A stretch of 64,000 nucleotides of DNA from Sulfurospirillum halorespirans DSM 13726 (GTDB lineage Bacteria; Campylobacterota; Campylobacteria; Campylobacterales; Sulfurospirillaceae), in contig NZ_CP017111.1 of NCBI RefSeq assembly GCF_001723605.1, positions 992,001 to 1,056,000 of the forward strand. Reading direction: 5' to 3'. Below the pieces are notes generated by a model. It did no database searches, had not been told where the DNA came from, and saw only the letters and a program-made list of their open reading frames with translations. How positions within the stretch are numbered: the stretch's first letter is position 1; each line of letters begins with the position of its first letter. Positions 9,237 to 18,030 of this stretch are shown piece by piece. The position numbers and the translations under genes are program-made.

Positions 9237-10628
9237 ATGAAAACAACACAAACCCACTCTTTTGAGCAACTTATCACCAATGCGGACATGTTAGCCAACC
9301 TCTCACAGCTTGGCTACACCACCATGACGCCCATCCAAGAGGCATCTTTAGCCCACATCATCGCAGGACGCGACATCGTCGCCAAAGCCAAAACCGGCAG
9401 TGGCAAAACCGCCGCGTTTGGACTGCCACTGCTTTTAGCTTTACATGTAAACTCCATGCGCATCCAATCGGTCGTGCTTTGCCCCACGCGTGAACTAGCG
9501 GAGCAAGTCAGCGCAGAGCTGAGACGACTTGCGAGATTTGCCCATAATATCAAGATCGTCACGCTCTGTGGTGGAACGCGTTTTGTGCCGCAGTGCATCA
9601 ACCTAGAGCATGGCGCGCACATTGTGGTCGGAACTCCTGGGCGCATTTTGCAACATTTGCAAGAGAAGACCATCAACTTTGAGCATATCAAAACGCTCGT
9701 TCTTGATGAAGCCGACCGCATGCTCGACATGGGCTTTTTCGAAGACATCGAGAAGATCATCGCCAAGATGCCACAAAAACGTCAAACCCTGCTGTTCTCC
9801 GCCACCTTCCCCAAAGAGATCGAGCGCATGTGCAATGAAGTGCAAAGCGACGCCTTACATGTAAGCATCGAAGAAGAGGCAACCACATCTCCGAACATCA
9901 CGCAAGTGTGCTACACCGTCGAGCCACGTGAAAAAGAAGCAGCACTTAAAGGCGTTTTACTGGAAAGCGATGCCAAGTCAGTCATTATCTTTTGCAAAAC
10001 CAAAATCGGGGTCGCGGAACTTCAAGGCTATCTGTTAGATGAAGGCTTTGACGCACTCTCCTTGCATGGCGATTTAGAACAAATCGACCGTGACGAGCAC
10101 CTGCTTCTCTTTGCCAATGGCAGTGCCCAAATCCTCGTAGCGACCGATCTTGCTTCCCGAGGACTAGACGTTAAAGATGTCGAGATGGTCATCAACTACG
10201 AACTCCCTCAAACGATGGAGATCTACACCCATAGAATTGGACGAACAGGACGCATGGAAAAAGCTGGTCTCGCAGTAAGCTTTGTCACACCACGCGAAGA
10301 GGGCTTCTTTGAAGAACTCACAGAAGCCAATTTCGCCTTTACATGTAAAGCCATCAGCGACCTAAATCCAACCCTTACAAAGCCCAAAAAAGCCCTCTAC
10401 ATCACGCTTTGCATCGACGCAGGCAAAAAACACAAAATGCGCGCAGGCGACATCTTGGGAACCCTCACCAAAGACTTAGGACTGGAAGCGAGTGTGATTG
10501 GTAAAATTGACATCTTAGAGAAGTTTTCTTATGTTGCTATAGCGCGTGAATATGCTGATAAAGCGTTTGATGGACTCAGTACTACGACGATTAAAAATAG
10601 ACGGTTTAAGATATGGAAGTTGGGGTAA
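9237..10628 (+). CDS. dbpA: DEAD-box RNA helicase, DbpA type
   Basis: A 463-residue helicase. The two RecA lobes carry AKTGSGKT (motif I), PTRELAEQ (Ia), VLDEADRMLDMGF (II), SATFP (III), VATDLASRGLD (V) and HRIGRTGR (VI). The last 80 residues (KKALYITLCIDAGKK to FKIWKLG) match the DbpA RNA-binding domain, which targets helix 92 of 23S rRNA. It should act in 50S subunit assembly. Three ACATGT palindromes lie inside the coding sequence. Confidence 0.92.
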   Translation: MKTTQTHSFEQLITNADMLANLSQLGYTTMTPIQEASLAHIIAGRDIVAKAKTGSGKTAAFGLPLLLALHVNSMRIQSVVLCPTRELAEQVSAELRRLARFAHNIKIVTLCGGTRFVPQCINLEHGAHIVVGTPGRILQHLQEKTINFEHIKTLVLDEADRMLDMGFFEDIEKIIAKMPQKRQTLLFSATFPKEIERMCNEVQSDALHVSIEEEATTSPNITQVCYTVEPREKEAALKGVLLESDAKSVIIFCKTKIGVAELQGYLLDEGFDALSLHGDLEQIDRDEHLLLFANGSAQILVATDLASRGLDVKDVEMVINYELPQTMEIYTHRIGRTGRMEKAGLAVSFVTPREEGFFEELTEANFAFTCKAISDLNPTLTKPKKALYITLCIDAGKKHKMRAGDILGTLTKDLGLEASVIGKIDILEKFSYVAIAREYADKAFDGLSTTTIKNRRFKIWKLG

Positions 10629-10664
10629 AGGTTTAATAATAAAATTATGTTTAAGAAGGAAAAG

Positions 10665-11486
10665 ATGACGCTTCTGTCTCCTTGCGATTACCATGTTGTA
10701 CGTGAATATTTACGTGCAGTAGATGCCAATGTATTGTTTGCGTATTCGGTTGTCAATCATGATATAGAAGGAAAAATCTTTGTTGATGATTGTCATACAC
10801 CAACGGTTTTTTATATTGTGCATCCTTACGGTATGGCGTTGCTCCTTGGCAATACAGAACAAAAAGAGTTTAATAATGTTTTGAAAAACTATCTGTCTAA
10901 TCATTTAAACCAAAGGACACGTCCTGAATGGTTACAAGTGTACCCCAGAACGTGGGAAGTTACTTTAAATGAACTCTTAAACAAACAACTATGTTTTGAT
11001 AACGTTAACCAACACGCTATCTCTGTACTAGAGCGTTTAAACTTTGAATTTTCTTCTGAAAAATACTATTTACAAAAAGAGACAATAGATTTAGAAGGCA
11101 ATACCCTTCAAAGAACCGATAAATCCTTGTACGAAAAAATTTCTGGAAGCGTCATTCCCTCTCGTTTTTGGAATAATTATTCCGATTTTGAACGCTTTGG
11201 TGTTGGGTTTTCCCTTGTTGATACAAAAGGTACGCCTCTTTCAACAGCATTTTGTTCTTTTATATACGATGGGCAACTTGAATTAGGTATCGAAACAGAT
11301 CCTCGTTATTTGGGGAAAGGCTATGCGTATGTGGTTTGTTCTGCGTTAATTGATTATTGTCTTGGGAATAAACTCATTCCTGTTTGGGCGTGTAGTTCTC
11401 TGAATAGTGGGTCTCAAAAATTAGCTCAAAAACTGGGTTTTAGTATTATTCGTAAGCGTCCGTATTATCAATTACCTAACTCCTAA
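10665..11486 (+). CDS. GNAT-family acetyltransferase
   Basis: About 273 residues from ATG 10665, chosen because AAGGAAAAG lies directly before it; an upstream in-frame ATG at 10647 has no binding site. The C-terminal third has the acetyl-CoA loop pattern DPRYLGKGYAYVVC and the closing strand-helix AQKLGFSIIRKRPYY. The N-terminal half lacks an obvious domain, so a two-lobed GNAT is likely. The substrate is unknown. The 3' end overlaps the convergent YheO-like gene by 11 bp. Confidence 0.72.
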   Translation: MTLLSPCDYHVVREYLRAVDANVLFAYSVVNHDIEGKIFVDDCHTPTVFYIVHPYGMALLLGNTEQKEFNNVLKNYLSNHLNQRTRPEWLQVYPRTWEVTLNELLNKQLCFDNVNQHAISVLERLNFEFSSEKYYLQKETIDLEGNTLQRTDKSLYEKISGSVIPSRFWNNYSDFERFGVGFSLVDTKGTPLSTAFCSFIYDGQLELGIETDPRYLGKGYAYVVCSALIDYCLGNKLIPVWACSSLNSGSQKLAQKLGFSIIRKRPYYQLPNS

Positions 11487-12087
11487 CCGCTTTGAGCCAA
11501 TTATAAATCGTAGCCTTAGAAACATTTAACACCGAGCAGATATACCCCACAACATTGCGAATGGCGAAGATGCCTTCGCTTTCTAAGAAAATCACCAACT
11601 CTTTTTTATCGTCACTTGAAAGACCTGAGAGGGCAATGTTTTTGGAGCTTAAATACTTCTCTATCGTCTCATCGGTATGTTCTCTCCAGCTTTGGGAAAA
11701 AAGTACGGAAGGTTTGGGTGCGGAGTCGTTTACATGTAAAAAGCCTTTGAGCGACTCAAACAGCGTCTCTATAGGTTCTGTGTTGTAGTTGATGCAGATC
11801 ATCCCGATGGGTTTTTCGTCCGCGTCTCGCACGATGATGCTGACGGCTTTGAGGCGTTTGCCTTCACTGCTGGTTTTATCGTACGGTCCGACCCAGTTCT
11901 CTTTGATGCTGTTTAAGTCTTTGAGCTCGCTCAACATCGCATCACCCACGCGACGCTTAGAGAAAGCATTGACGATGTGAACCAGTTTTTTGGCTTCTAG
12001 GTCATGCATCACAACTTCCACATTAGGGTAAAACAGTTTGCCGATGGCGTCGCAGAGTGCGACATAAGGTTTGAGTTCTTTTTTCAT
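11476..12087 (-). CDS. YheO/DauR-type transcriptional regulator
   Basis: About 203 residues from ATG 12087 (a TTG at 12105 is also in frame). The N-terminal PAS-like domain follows the YheO pattern (LCDAIGKLFYPNVEVVMHDL, then IVRDADEKPIGMICINYN). The C-terminal helix-turn-helix has IRNVVGYICSVLNVSKATIYNWLK. Members regulate amino-acid catabolism (DauR, D-arginine) or unknown targets. It is divergent from the dehydrogenase at 12179 with about 90 bp between, so that gene is a plausible target. Confidence 0.83.
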   Translation of the reverse strand: MKKELKPYVALCDAIGKLFYPNVEVVMHDLEAKKLVHIVNAFSKRRVGDAMLSELKDLNSIKENWVGPYDKTSSEGKRLKAVSIIVRDADEKPIGMICINYNTEPIETLFESLKGFLHVNDSAPKPSVLFSQSWREHTDETIEKYLSSKNIALSGLSSDDKKELVIFLESEGIFAIRNVVGYICSVLNVSKATIYNWLKAVRS

Positions 12088-12178
12088 GTCAAAATCATAA
12101 CACAACTTTTTGCAAAATTATCTTGATAAAGAGTCTAATTTAGACTATAATTCTAAAAAATAGCTCAAAGGAGTCATC

Positions 12179-13030
12179 ATGGCAATCGGTTTTATAGGAT
12201 TAGGCAATTTAGGTGCAGCCATCGCAAAGCGTTTAACGAGTATGGGCGAAGAGGTCATCGTTTGGAACCGTACCAAAGCGAAAGCTGAAGCCAAAGGCTT
12301 TGTGTGTGAAAGCTCACCCAAAGCGCTCTTGGAAAAATGCGACACGGTGCTCATGTGTCTGTTTGACTCTGATGGAGTCCGAAATGTTTTAACGATGGAA
12401 AATGGGCTTTTAAGCGCAAACCTAAAAGGCAAAACCATCATTGACCTTTCGACGAATCATTTCAACGATGTCATTGAGTTTCATGCTATGGTTAAAAAGC
12501 AGGGTGGAAATTACCTCGAATCGCCTGTTTTAGGCAGTGTCGTGCCTGCAAGTAAAGGCGAGTTGACCGCGGTGTGTGCTGGCAAAGAGGGTACATTTCT
12601 TACATGTAAACCACTTTTAGAAAAATTTGCCTCTACCATTTTTCATCTCAAAGAAGCTGGATTTGCGGCGAAGATGAAGCTCATCAATAACCTTTGTTTG
12701 GGTTCTTTTATGGCGACGATTGCGGAGTGTACGGCACTGGGTGAAGCGTGTGGCATCAATAAAAAAGAGCTTTTAGAGATATTGGGAGCAGGGGGCGGAA
12801 AGTCACTGGTACTGGCTGCTAAAACACAAAAACTGATCGATGAGGACTTTAGCCCGCATTTTAGCACCTCTGCAATCACCAAAGATTTGCATTGTCTGCA
12901 AGACTTGGCGTACAGTCTGAACCGTCCGCTTTACACCGCAAGTGTCACCAAAGAGCTTTTTTCCAAAATGAAAATGATGGGAAAAGGTGACGAGGACTTT
13001 AGTTCTATTTACCAACTTTTCAAAGCGTAA
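12179..13030 (+). CDS. NAD(P)-dependent beta-hydroxyacid dehydrogenase family protein
   Basis: A 283-residue protein. The Rossmann start is AIGFIGLGNLGAAIAKRL, with the dinucleotide motif GxGxxG. It continues with the family pattern VLMCLFDSDGVRNVL, the substrate-binding box ESPVLGSVVPASKGEL and the catalytic Lys in AKMKLINNLCLG. It resembles 3-hydroxyisobutyrate, glyoxylate and GLYR-type reductases; the substrate cannot be assigned. AAAGGAG precedes the ATG. It is divergent from the YheO-like regulator. Confidence 0.87.
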   Translation: MAIGFIGLGNLGAAIAKRLTSMGEEVIVWNRTKAKAEAKGFVCESSPKALLEKCDTVLMCLFDSDGVRNVLTMENGLLSANLKGKTIIDLSTNHFNDVIEFHAMVKKQGGNYLESPVLGSVVPASKGELTAVCAGKEGTFLTCKPLLEKFASTIFHLKEAGFAAKMKLINNLCLGSFMATIAECTALGEACGINKKELLEILGAGGGKSLVLAAKTQKLIDEDFSPHFSTSAITKDLHCLQDLAYSLNRPLYTASVTKELFSKMKMMGKGDEDFSSIYQLFKA

Positions 13031-13041
13031 TTTCACCTTTT

Positions 13042-13068
13042 AGAGAGTTTTACATGTAAAGCTCTCTT
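13042..13068. terminator. Hairpin terminator between convergent genes
   Basis: AGAGAG and CTCTCT arms enclose a TTTACATGTAAA palindrome, giving a stem of about 13 bp with one imperfect pair. It lies between the dehydrogenase and the convergent chemoreceptor gene. Confidence 0.6.
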
Positions 13069-13090
13069 TGAGGGGAAAATGGATGATATT

Positions 13091-14692
13091 TCAAGCTGTT
13101 TTAAATTGAGCGAGAGAGAGGTTAAGCCCTTCAGAGAGCTTTGCAAGGTGTTCAGCCGCTGAAGCAATCTCTTCGACGCTTCTGGCATTAGTGTTTGAAA
13201 TCGTACGAATGTTGCGAATACGCTCAATCACATGAATGGCCTTTTCACGACCTATATTGGCATCACTTGCCGTTTTAATTGCTCCCATTTTAGCGTTATC
13301 CATATTAGTAACCGTTGTTCTCATCAGTGTTTGTGTCGTTTCTGCACGATCACCCAAATGCTGAATCTCTGTTGCACTTTTACGCATCATCTCTGAGGCT
13401 GCACTGACGGATTGAACAATGACGGCAACGGTTGCATTACTCTCAACGAGGCTTTTTTGAGTACGTTCTGCCAATTTTCTGACTTCGTCTGCGACAACCG
13501 CAAAACCACGACCATGTTCTCCTGCACGTGCGGCTTCAATAGCGGCATTGAGTGCTAAAAGGTTGGTTTGTTCGGCAATCTCTGCAATAACTAAAAGCAC
13601 TTGTCTCACTTGCGCAACATCTTGATCCAAATGCTCAAGTCTTGAAGAGAGGTCTGTTTGATTGACAACCACGTTTTTGAGCTCATCAGAAACGGCAAGT
13701 ACCTCTTCCGAAGCGCTTGTCAGTTCATCTGAAACAGTGGCAATGACTTGACCTGATTGTTGAGAGCTAGTAGCACTTACTTCCAAGATAGAGACAACGG
13801 ATTCGGTTTCATGCGTTGTCTCTTCGATTTCTCGTGCTGAACTCTCGGTACTTCGACCAATATGAAGTGAGGTGCTCGAAAGTTCTTCTGCCACGGCTGC
13901 ATTTTCTTGAGCACTTTGTTTTGCTTCATCAATCGCTTTGGCTAGTTGGACTAAAAGGGCGTTGAAGATGTCCATCATTTGAGCAATTTCATCCTTTTCA
14001 CCCGTTTTTATTTTATAATTAAGATCTTTGTGTTGAGCGATATAGGTACAACCATCGGATGCTTTTTGGATGGAAAGATAAATTTTATTGATAATAAATA
14101 AAAAGAGTGATGTGACTATAGCTGTTAAAAGAACGGAAGTTACAATGCCGATTATTTTCGAAGTTTCTAGTGCTTTAAATTCAGATTCTTGAATAGTGCT
14201 GCTTAATTCTTTGATCATCGTTAGAAGCTTAAAATAGTGACCTGCTCCTTCTTCACTAAGCTTTTTAAGAAGTTGCCCATCGTTAGAATCGACAAATTTT
14301 GGTGCATGAATTTCATACGTATGTTCTTTGATAATTCGAAAACGTGTTTCATTGCCTGTATGATAGGCGAGAGTGCTTTCTTTGATAGCATCTAAATTTT
14401 TTGTATACAATGGGTTCTTGACTTCTTCTTTTAACATGTCAATGGTTTTTAGAATTTCTTTATAGGTTTGATCGTATCCATCATAATTTTTTGCATCATA
14501 GTTTAGTTGATACCCTCTAGCATAGGTTCCAAGCGTAGCACTTAAAGAACGCAATGCCCCGACTGTTTCTATGGTAGTTGCTGCATTACGAGCGCCTGTT
14601 GTATTTGAGATTAGAAGATAGGTGAGGCTTCCTGTAGTGAGAAGAAAGAGCAATAATAAAAATATCATTTTTGCTCTTATAGTGATTAACAT
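13091..14692 (-). CDS. Methyl-accepting chemotaxis protein
   Basis: About 533 residues: TM1 (about 8-28), a periplasmic helical sensor of about 160 residues, TM2 (about 188-210), a HAMP-like region ([19 protein letters not shown]), and a long cytoplasmic domain with the conserved tip [20 protein letters not shown]. The cytoplasmic half closely resembles that of the receptor at 62,973-64,000, so the two are paralogs with different sensors. The ligand is unknown. Confidence 0.9.
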   Translation of the reverse strand: MLITIRAKMIFLLLLFLLTTGSLTYLLISNTTGARNAATTIETVGALRSLSATLGTYARGYQLNYDAKNYDGYDQTYKEILKTIDMLKEEVKNPLYTKNLDAIKESTLAYHTGNETRFRIIKEHTYEIHAPKFVDSNDGQLLKKLSEEGAGHYFKLLTMIKELSSTIQESEFKALETSKIIGIVTSVLLTAIVTSLFLFIINKIYLSIQKASDGCTYIAQHKDLNYKIKTGEKDEIAQMMDIFNALLVQLAKAIDEAKQSAQENAAVAEELSSTSLHIGRSTESSAREIEETTHETESVVSILEVSATSSQQSGQVIATVSDELTSASEEVLAVSDELKNVVVNQTDLSSRLEHLDQDVAQVRQVLLVIAEIAEQTNLLALNAAIEAARAGEHGRGFAVVADEVRKLAERTQKSLVESNATVAVIVQSVSAASEMMRKSATEIQHLGDRAETTQTLMRTTVTNMDNAKMGAIKTASDANIGREKAIHVIERIRNIRTISNTNARSVEEIASAAEHLAKLSEGLNLSLAQFKTA

Positions 14693-14918
14693 GTAATGCC
14701 TTTGTGAAAAGAATATGACTAAATTTATTTATTTTGAACCAAAATTGCTAGTAAAAAATGCTTTAATGCAACCTGCTCACTCGAAAAATTTTATATTATA
14801 AAATTATATAGTAAGTTTATAGCCTGAAAATAGCTTAATCAAAATCTGTAGATAAAGGAATTTTGCTATTTTCAACTTCTGTGCTATACTTTTGTCAAAT
14901 TTTCTTAAAGGAGACCCG

Positions 14919-15020
14919 ATGGCAACTTTTATATCCCATCAAACCATATACCAACCTCAGACAATAGCGCAATTTTCTAACGCATCTGTCCTCGTCGTCC
15001 TCCTCCTGAAGCTCCGTTAA
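14919..15020 (+). CDS. Leucine/valine-rich leader peptide upstream of leuA
   Basis: A 33-codon reading frame with an excellent AAAGGAG 5 nt before its ATG. It ends in the residues SVLVVLLLKLR, with five Leu and three Val codons clustered before the stop. This is the design of an amino-acid attenuation leader: ribosome stalling at Leu/Val codons would alter downstream RNA folding and leuA expression. A -10-like TATACT lies at about 14,885. It is inferred from codon content and position; no homolog was checked. Confidence 0.75.
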   Translation: MATFISHQTIYQPQTIAQFSNASVLVVLLLKLR

Positions 15021-15219
15021 ACCTTCACACTCACCCCTTTATTTTTCACTGTTGATTTTTAAATTGGCTTTTTAGCCCTGAGGATACCTCTACCTAATTA
15101 GCTCAATTTTCATTATTTTCATGGTTGTTTTTCTTGCCATAACGCAAGATTTTTCTGCCTGATTTTAGGCATATATGAGCATTTTGGCTCATTATTACAC
15201 TATTAACAAGGATATTTCT
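15021..15219 (+). promoter_or_regulatory. Attenuator-like leader region of leuA
   Basis: The leader holds several competing hairpins: GGCTTTTTAGCC near 15,072; a terminator-like TCTTGC/GCAAGA stem at 15,132-15,149 followed by TTTTT; TGCCT/AGGCA at 15,156-15,171; and GAGC/GCTC near 15,178-15,191. With the Leu/Val leader peptide this fits transcription attenuation. The alternative antiterminator pairing was not modelled. Confidence 0.55.
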
Positions 15220-16536
15220 ATGCAAAGTACACAAACATTTAAAAAATACAAACCGTACCCATTGGTACCTTTAGCACACCGTGAGTGGGCAAGTAACATC
15301 ATTACACAAGCGCCCATTTGGGTTAGTACGGATCTTCGAGATGGCAATCAAGCCCTTGTAGCGCCAATGAATGCGACCAAAAAATTGGCGTATTTTCAAA
15401 AATTGGTGGAGATGGGATTTAAAGAGATTGAGATCGCGTATCCGAGCGCTTCTCAAATGGACTTTGATTTTTGTCGCATGTTGATCGAGCAGAACTTGAT
15501 TCCTGAAGATGTTAGGGTTGCAGTTTTGATGCCTTCCATTGAAAAACACATCAAAAGAACTTTTGAAGCGATGAAGGGCGCAAAGAAAGTAACGATGCAC
15601 CTTTACAACCCAACTGCGGACAATCAGCGCAAAATTGTGTTTGACAAAAGCAAAGCGGAGATCATCGCTTTAGCGGTTGAGGGCACACGCATCATCAAAG
15701 AAGAGGCGGCAAAATTCAAAGGTGACGTGATGTTTCAGTATTCACCTGAGAGCTTTTCACAAACCGAGTTGGAGTTTGCGCGCGATGTGGTCAATGCGGT
15801 TATCAGTGAGTGGATGCCGACTAAAAATGCACCGATGGTTATCAATTTGCCCAACACCTTGGAGGCGTGCACACCCAACATCTATGCCGATAGAATCGAG
15901 TGGATGAGTAAACAGATGTTGGAGAGAGACGCCGTTATTTTGAGCGTTCATCCGCACAATGACAGGGGCACAGCCGTAGCGAGTGCGGAGATGGCGATCT
16001 TAGCAGGGGCGCAAAGAGTTGAGGGTACGCTTTTGGGCAATGGGGAGAGAGCGGGTAATGTTGACTTGGTTACGATGGCGTTCAATCTTTACTCTCAGGG
16101 AATCGACCCGATGTTGGATATTTACAATATCGATACGATTTTACAGGAGATCATCACATTGACGCACAGCACGATTCCTCCCCGTCACCCTTATGTAGGT
16201 TCCATGATTTACACGGCTTTTTCGGGCACGCATCAGGACGCAATAAAGAAGGGTATGGAGTTTCAGAAGGTGGCGTTAGATGGCTATTGGCACGTCCCGT
16301 ACTTGATCATCGACCCAAAGGATATTAAGCGGGATTATCGCGATGTGGTGCGCATTAACTCGCAGTCGGGCAAAAGCGGCGTGGCGTATGTTCTGAAGGA
16401 ATTTTATGGCATTGAGACCACGAAGTCGATGCAAATTGAGATTGCTACGGAAGTGCAAAGGTTGTGCGATGAGAAGGGAATTGAGGTGAATGCGGAGGAG
16501 ATTTTCAAAGTCTTTCGCCAAATGTGCAAGCTTTAA
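15220..16536 (+). CDS. leuA: 2-isopropylmalate synthase lacking the C-terminal allosteric domain
   Basis: About 438 residues from ATG 15,220, with AAGGA 8 nt upstream. The TIM-barrel catalytic domain is complete: STDLRDGNQALVAPM, the NLPNTLEACTPN region and the metal-site HPHNDRGTAVA. It condenses acetyl-CoA with 2-ketoisovalerate, the first step of leucine synthesis. Type-2 LeuA proteins usually run to about 550 residues, with a C-terminal leucine-sensing domain; this one stops just after the linker (VFRQMCKL). Feedback inhibition may therefore be absent and the leader peptide more important. Confidence 0.93.
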   Translation: MQSTQTFKKYKPYPLVPLAHREWASNIITQAPIWVSTDLRDGNQALVAPMNATKKLAYFQKLVEMGFKEIEIAYPSASQMDFDFCRMLIEQNLIPEDVRVAVLMPSIEKHIKRTFEAMKGAKKVTMHLYNPTADNQRKIVFDKSKAEIIALAVEGTRIIKEEAAKFKGDVMFQYSPESFSQTELEFARDVVNAVISEWMPTKNAPMVINLPNTLEACTPNIYADRIEWMSKQMLERDAVILSVHPHNDRGTAVASAEMAILAGAQRVEGTLLGNGERAGNVDLVTMAFNLYSQGIDPMLDIYNIDTILQEIITLTHSTIPPRHPYVGSMIYTAFSGTHQDAIKKGMEFQKVALDGYWHVPYLIIDPKDIKRDYRDVVRINSQSGKSGVAYVLKEFYGIETTKSMQIEIATEVQRLCDEKGIEVNAEEIFKVFRQMCKL

Positions 16537-16560
16537 AAGCGTTACATGTAAAAAGGAAAA

Positions 16561-17328
16561 ATGATGAATGGACATTGGAAGGCTGATGATTACGCGGCAA
16601 ATTCAAAAGGGCAGGCGGTTTGGGCGAATGAGTTGATCGAAAAGATGGCGCTTAGGGGCGATGAATCCATTTTAGACATCGGGTGCGGCGATGGAAAAAT
16701 CACCGATGCTTTGAGTCATCTCACAAACGGCGAAGTGGTCGGCATCGATTTGAGTAGCGAGATGATTGCGTATGCTCAAAAGAGTTTTTCAAAGCCAATT
16801 TTTATGCAGATGGATGCGCAAGCGTTGAATTTTAATGAGCGCTTTGATGTCGTCTTTTCCAACGCGGCATTGCACTGGGTCAAAGACCATAAAGCGGTGT
16901 TGGAAGGTATCTATAAAGCACTCAAACCAAATGGCAAAGCGATTTTGCAGATGGGAGGAGAGGGCAATGCCGATCTGTTTTTTAAAGCGATTAAGCAGGT
17001 AATGCCTTTTTACGCCGTCTATTTTGAGGGGTTTGAAATGCCCTATACATTTCTTTCCGATAAAGCGTATGAAGGCCTTTTAGAAGGAATGAGCTTTCGT
17101 TTGTATACCGCATCTTTAATTCCTAAAGATATGGTGCATGCGGATGTAAAAGCCTTTCGAGGCTGGATCGAAACGACATGGTTTCCCTATATCCAACGTG
17201 TTCCAGCTCAGCACAAAGAGGCGTTTATTGAGGCGTGCATAGAAGCGTATTGTACGCTTTGTCCGCTCGATAATGAGGGAAGAGTGCATCTTGGTATGAT
17301 GCGTCTTGAAGTGCAATTGAGCAAGTAA
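16561..17328 (+). CDS. Class I SAM-dependent methyltransferase
   Basis: About 255 residues. The SAM-binding motif I is ILDIGCGDGKITDAL, followed by VVGIDLSSEMIAYA and the post-motif FDVVFSNAALHWV. This pattern resembles trans-aconitate methyltransferase and BioC-like enzymes, but the substrate is not certain. AAAAAGG lies before ATGATG. It is 24 bp downstream of leuA in the same direction, with an ACATGT palindrome between, so co-transcription is possible. No leucine-pathway role is evident. Confidence 0.82.
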   Translation: MMNGHWKADDYAANSKGQAVWANELIEKMALRGDESILDIGCGDGKITDALSHLTNGEVVGIDLSSEMIAYAQKSFSKPIFMQMDAQALNFNERFDVVFSNAALHWVKDHKAVLEGIYKALKPNGKAILQMGGEGNADLFFKAIKQVMPFYAVYFEGFEMPYTFLSDKAYEGLLEGMSFRLYTASLIPKDMVHADVKAFRGWIETTWFPYIQRVPAQHKEAFIEACIEAYCTLCPLDNEGRVHLGMMRLEVQLSK

Positions 17329-17411
17329 AAATGTTTACATGTAAAGATTTTGAGGCAAATAAAATAGCTCCTGTGGTACACTAAAGCAATCATTTTAGAG
17401 GAGTTACCATT

Positions 17412-18029
17412 ATGCTAAGCGTTGAATTTCTTATCACCTCATTGATTGTGGTGCTGATCCCTGGTACGGGTGTTTTGTTTACCATCTCGACAGGGTTGGC
17501 ACAAGGTCGAAAAGCCAGTGTGTATGCCGCTCTTGGGTGCACGGCAGGAATTGTGCCGCATCTTTTGGCAACGATTTTTGGGCTTGCTGCCATTATGCAC
17601 ACGAGTGCTCTGGCGTTTGAAGTCTTGAAAATTGCAGGTGTTGTGTATCTGTTTTATCTGGCATACATGACATGGAAGGACAAAAGTGGTTTTGAGGCTC
17701 AGGCAATTTCTTCGCGTTCCAGTGCGCTCTCTTTAGCGACCAAAGCGTTTTTACTGAACATTCTCAATCCCAAATTAACCATCTTCTTTTTGGCGTTTTT
17801 ACCACAATTTGTCTCGCCTGAAACGACGTCGCCACTGGGTGATATGGTGATTTTAAGTGCGGTGTTTATGCTGATGACGTTTGTGGTGTTTGTAATCTAC
17901 GGTCTTTTGGCGCATGGGTTTCGCCACAGTGTTATAGAATCACACCGTGTTCAAACATGGCTAAGACGTGGTTTTGCGTTGACCTTTGCAGGGCTTGGTC
18001 TACAGTTGGCTTCTTCAACGCAGAAGTAG
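17412..18029 (+). CDS. LysE/RhtB-family amino acid exporter
   Basis: About 205 residues with six hydrophobic segments. The N-terminus carries the family signature FLITSLIVVLIPGTGVLFTI, then GRKASVYAALGCTAGI and LNILNPKLTIFFLAFLPQF. These proteins export amino acids or their analogs across the inner membrane. GAGGAG lies 8 nt before the ATG. The substrate cannot be told from sequence. It is convergent with the HD-GYP regulator, one base apart. Confidence 0.88.
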   Translation: MLSVEFLITSLIVVLIPGTGVLFTISTGLAQGRKASVYAALGCTAGIVPHLLATIFGLAAIMHTSALAFEVLKIAGVVYLFYLAYMTWKDKSGFEAQAISSRSSALSLATKAFLLNILNPKLTIFFLAFLPQFVSPETTSPLGDMVILSAVFMLMTFVVFVIYGLLAHGFRHSVIESHRVQTWLRRGFALTFAGLGLQLASSTQK

Positions 18030-18030
18030 T

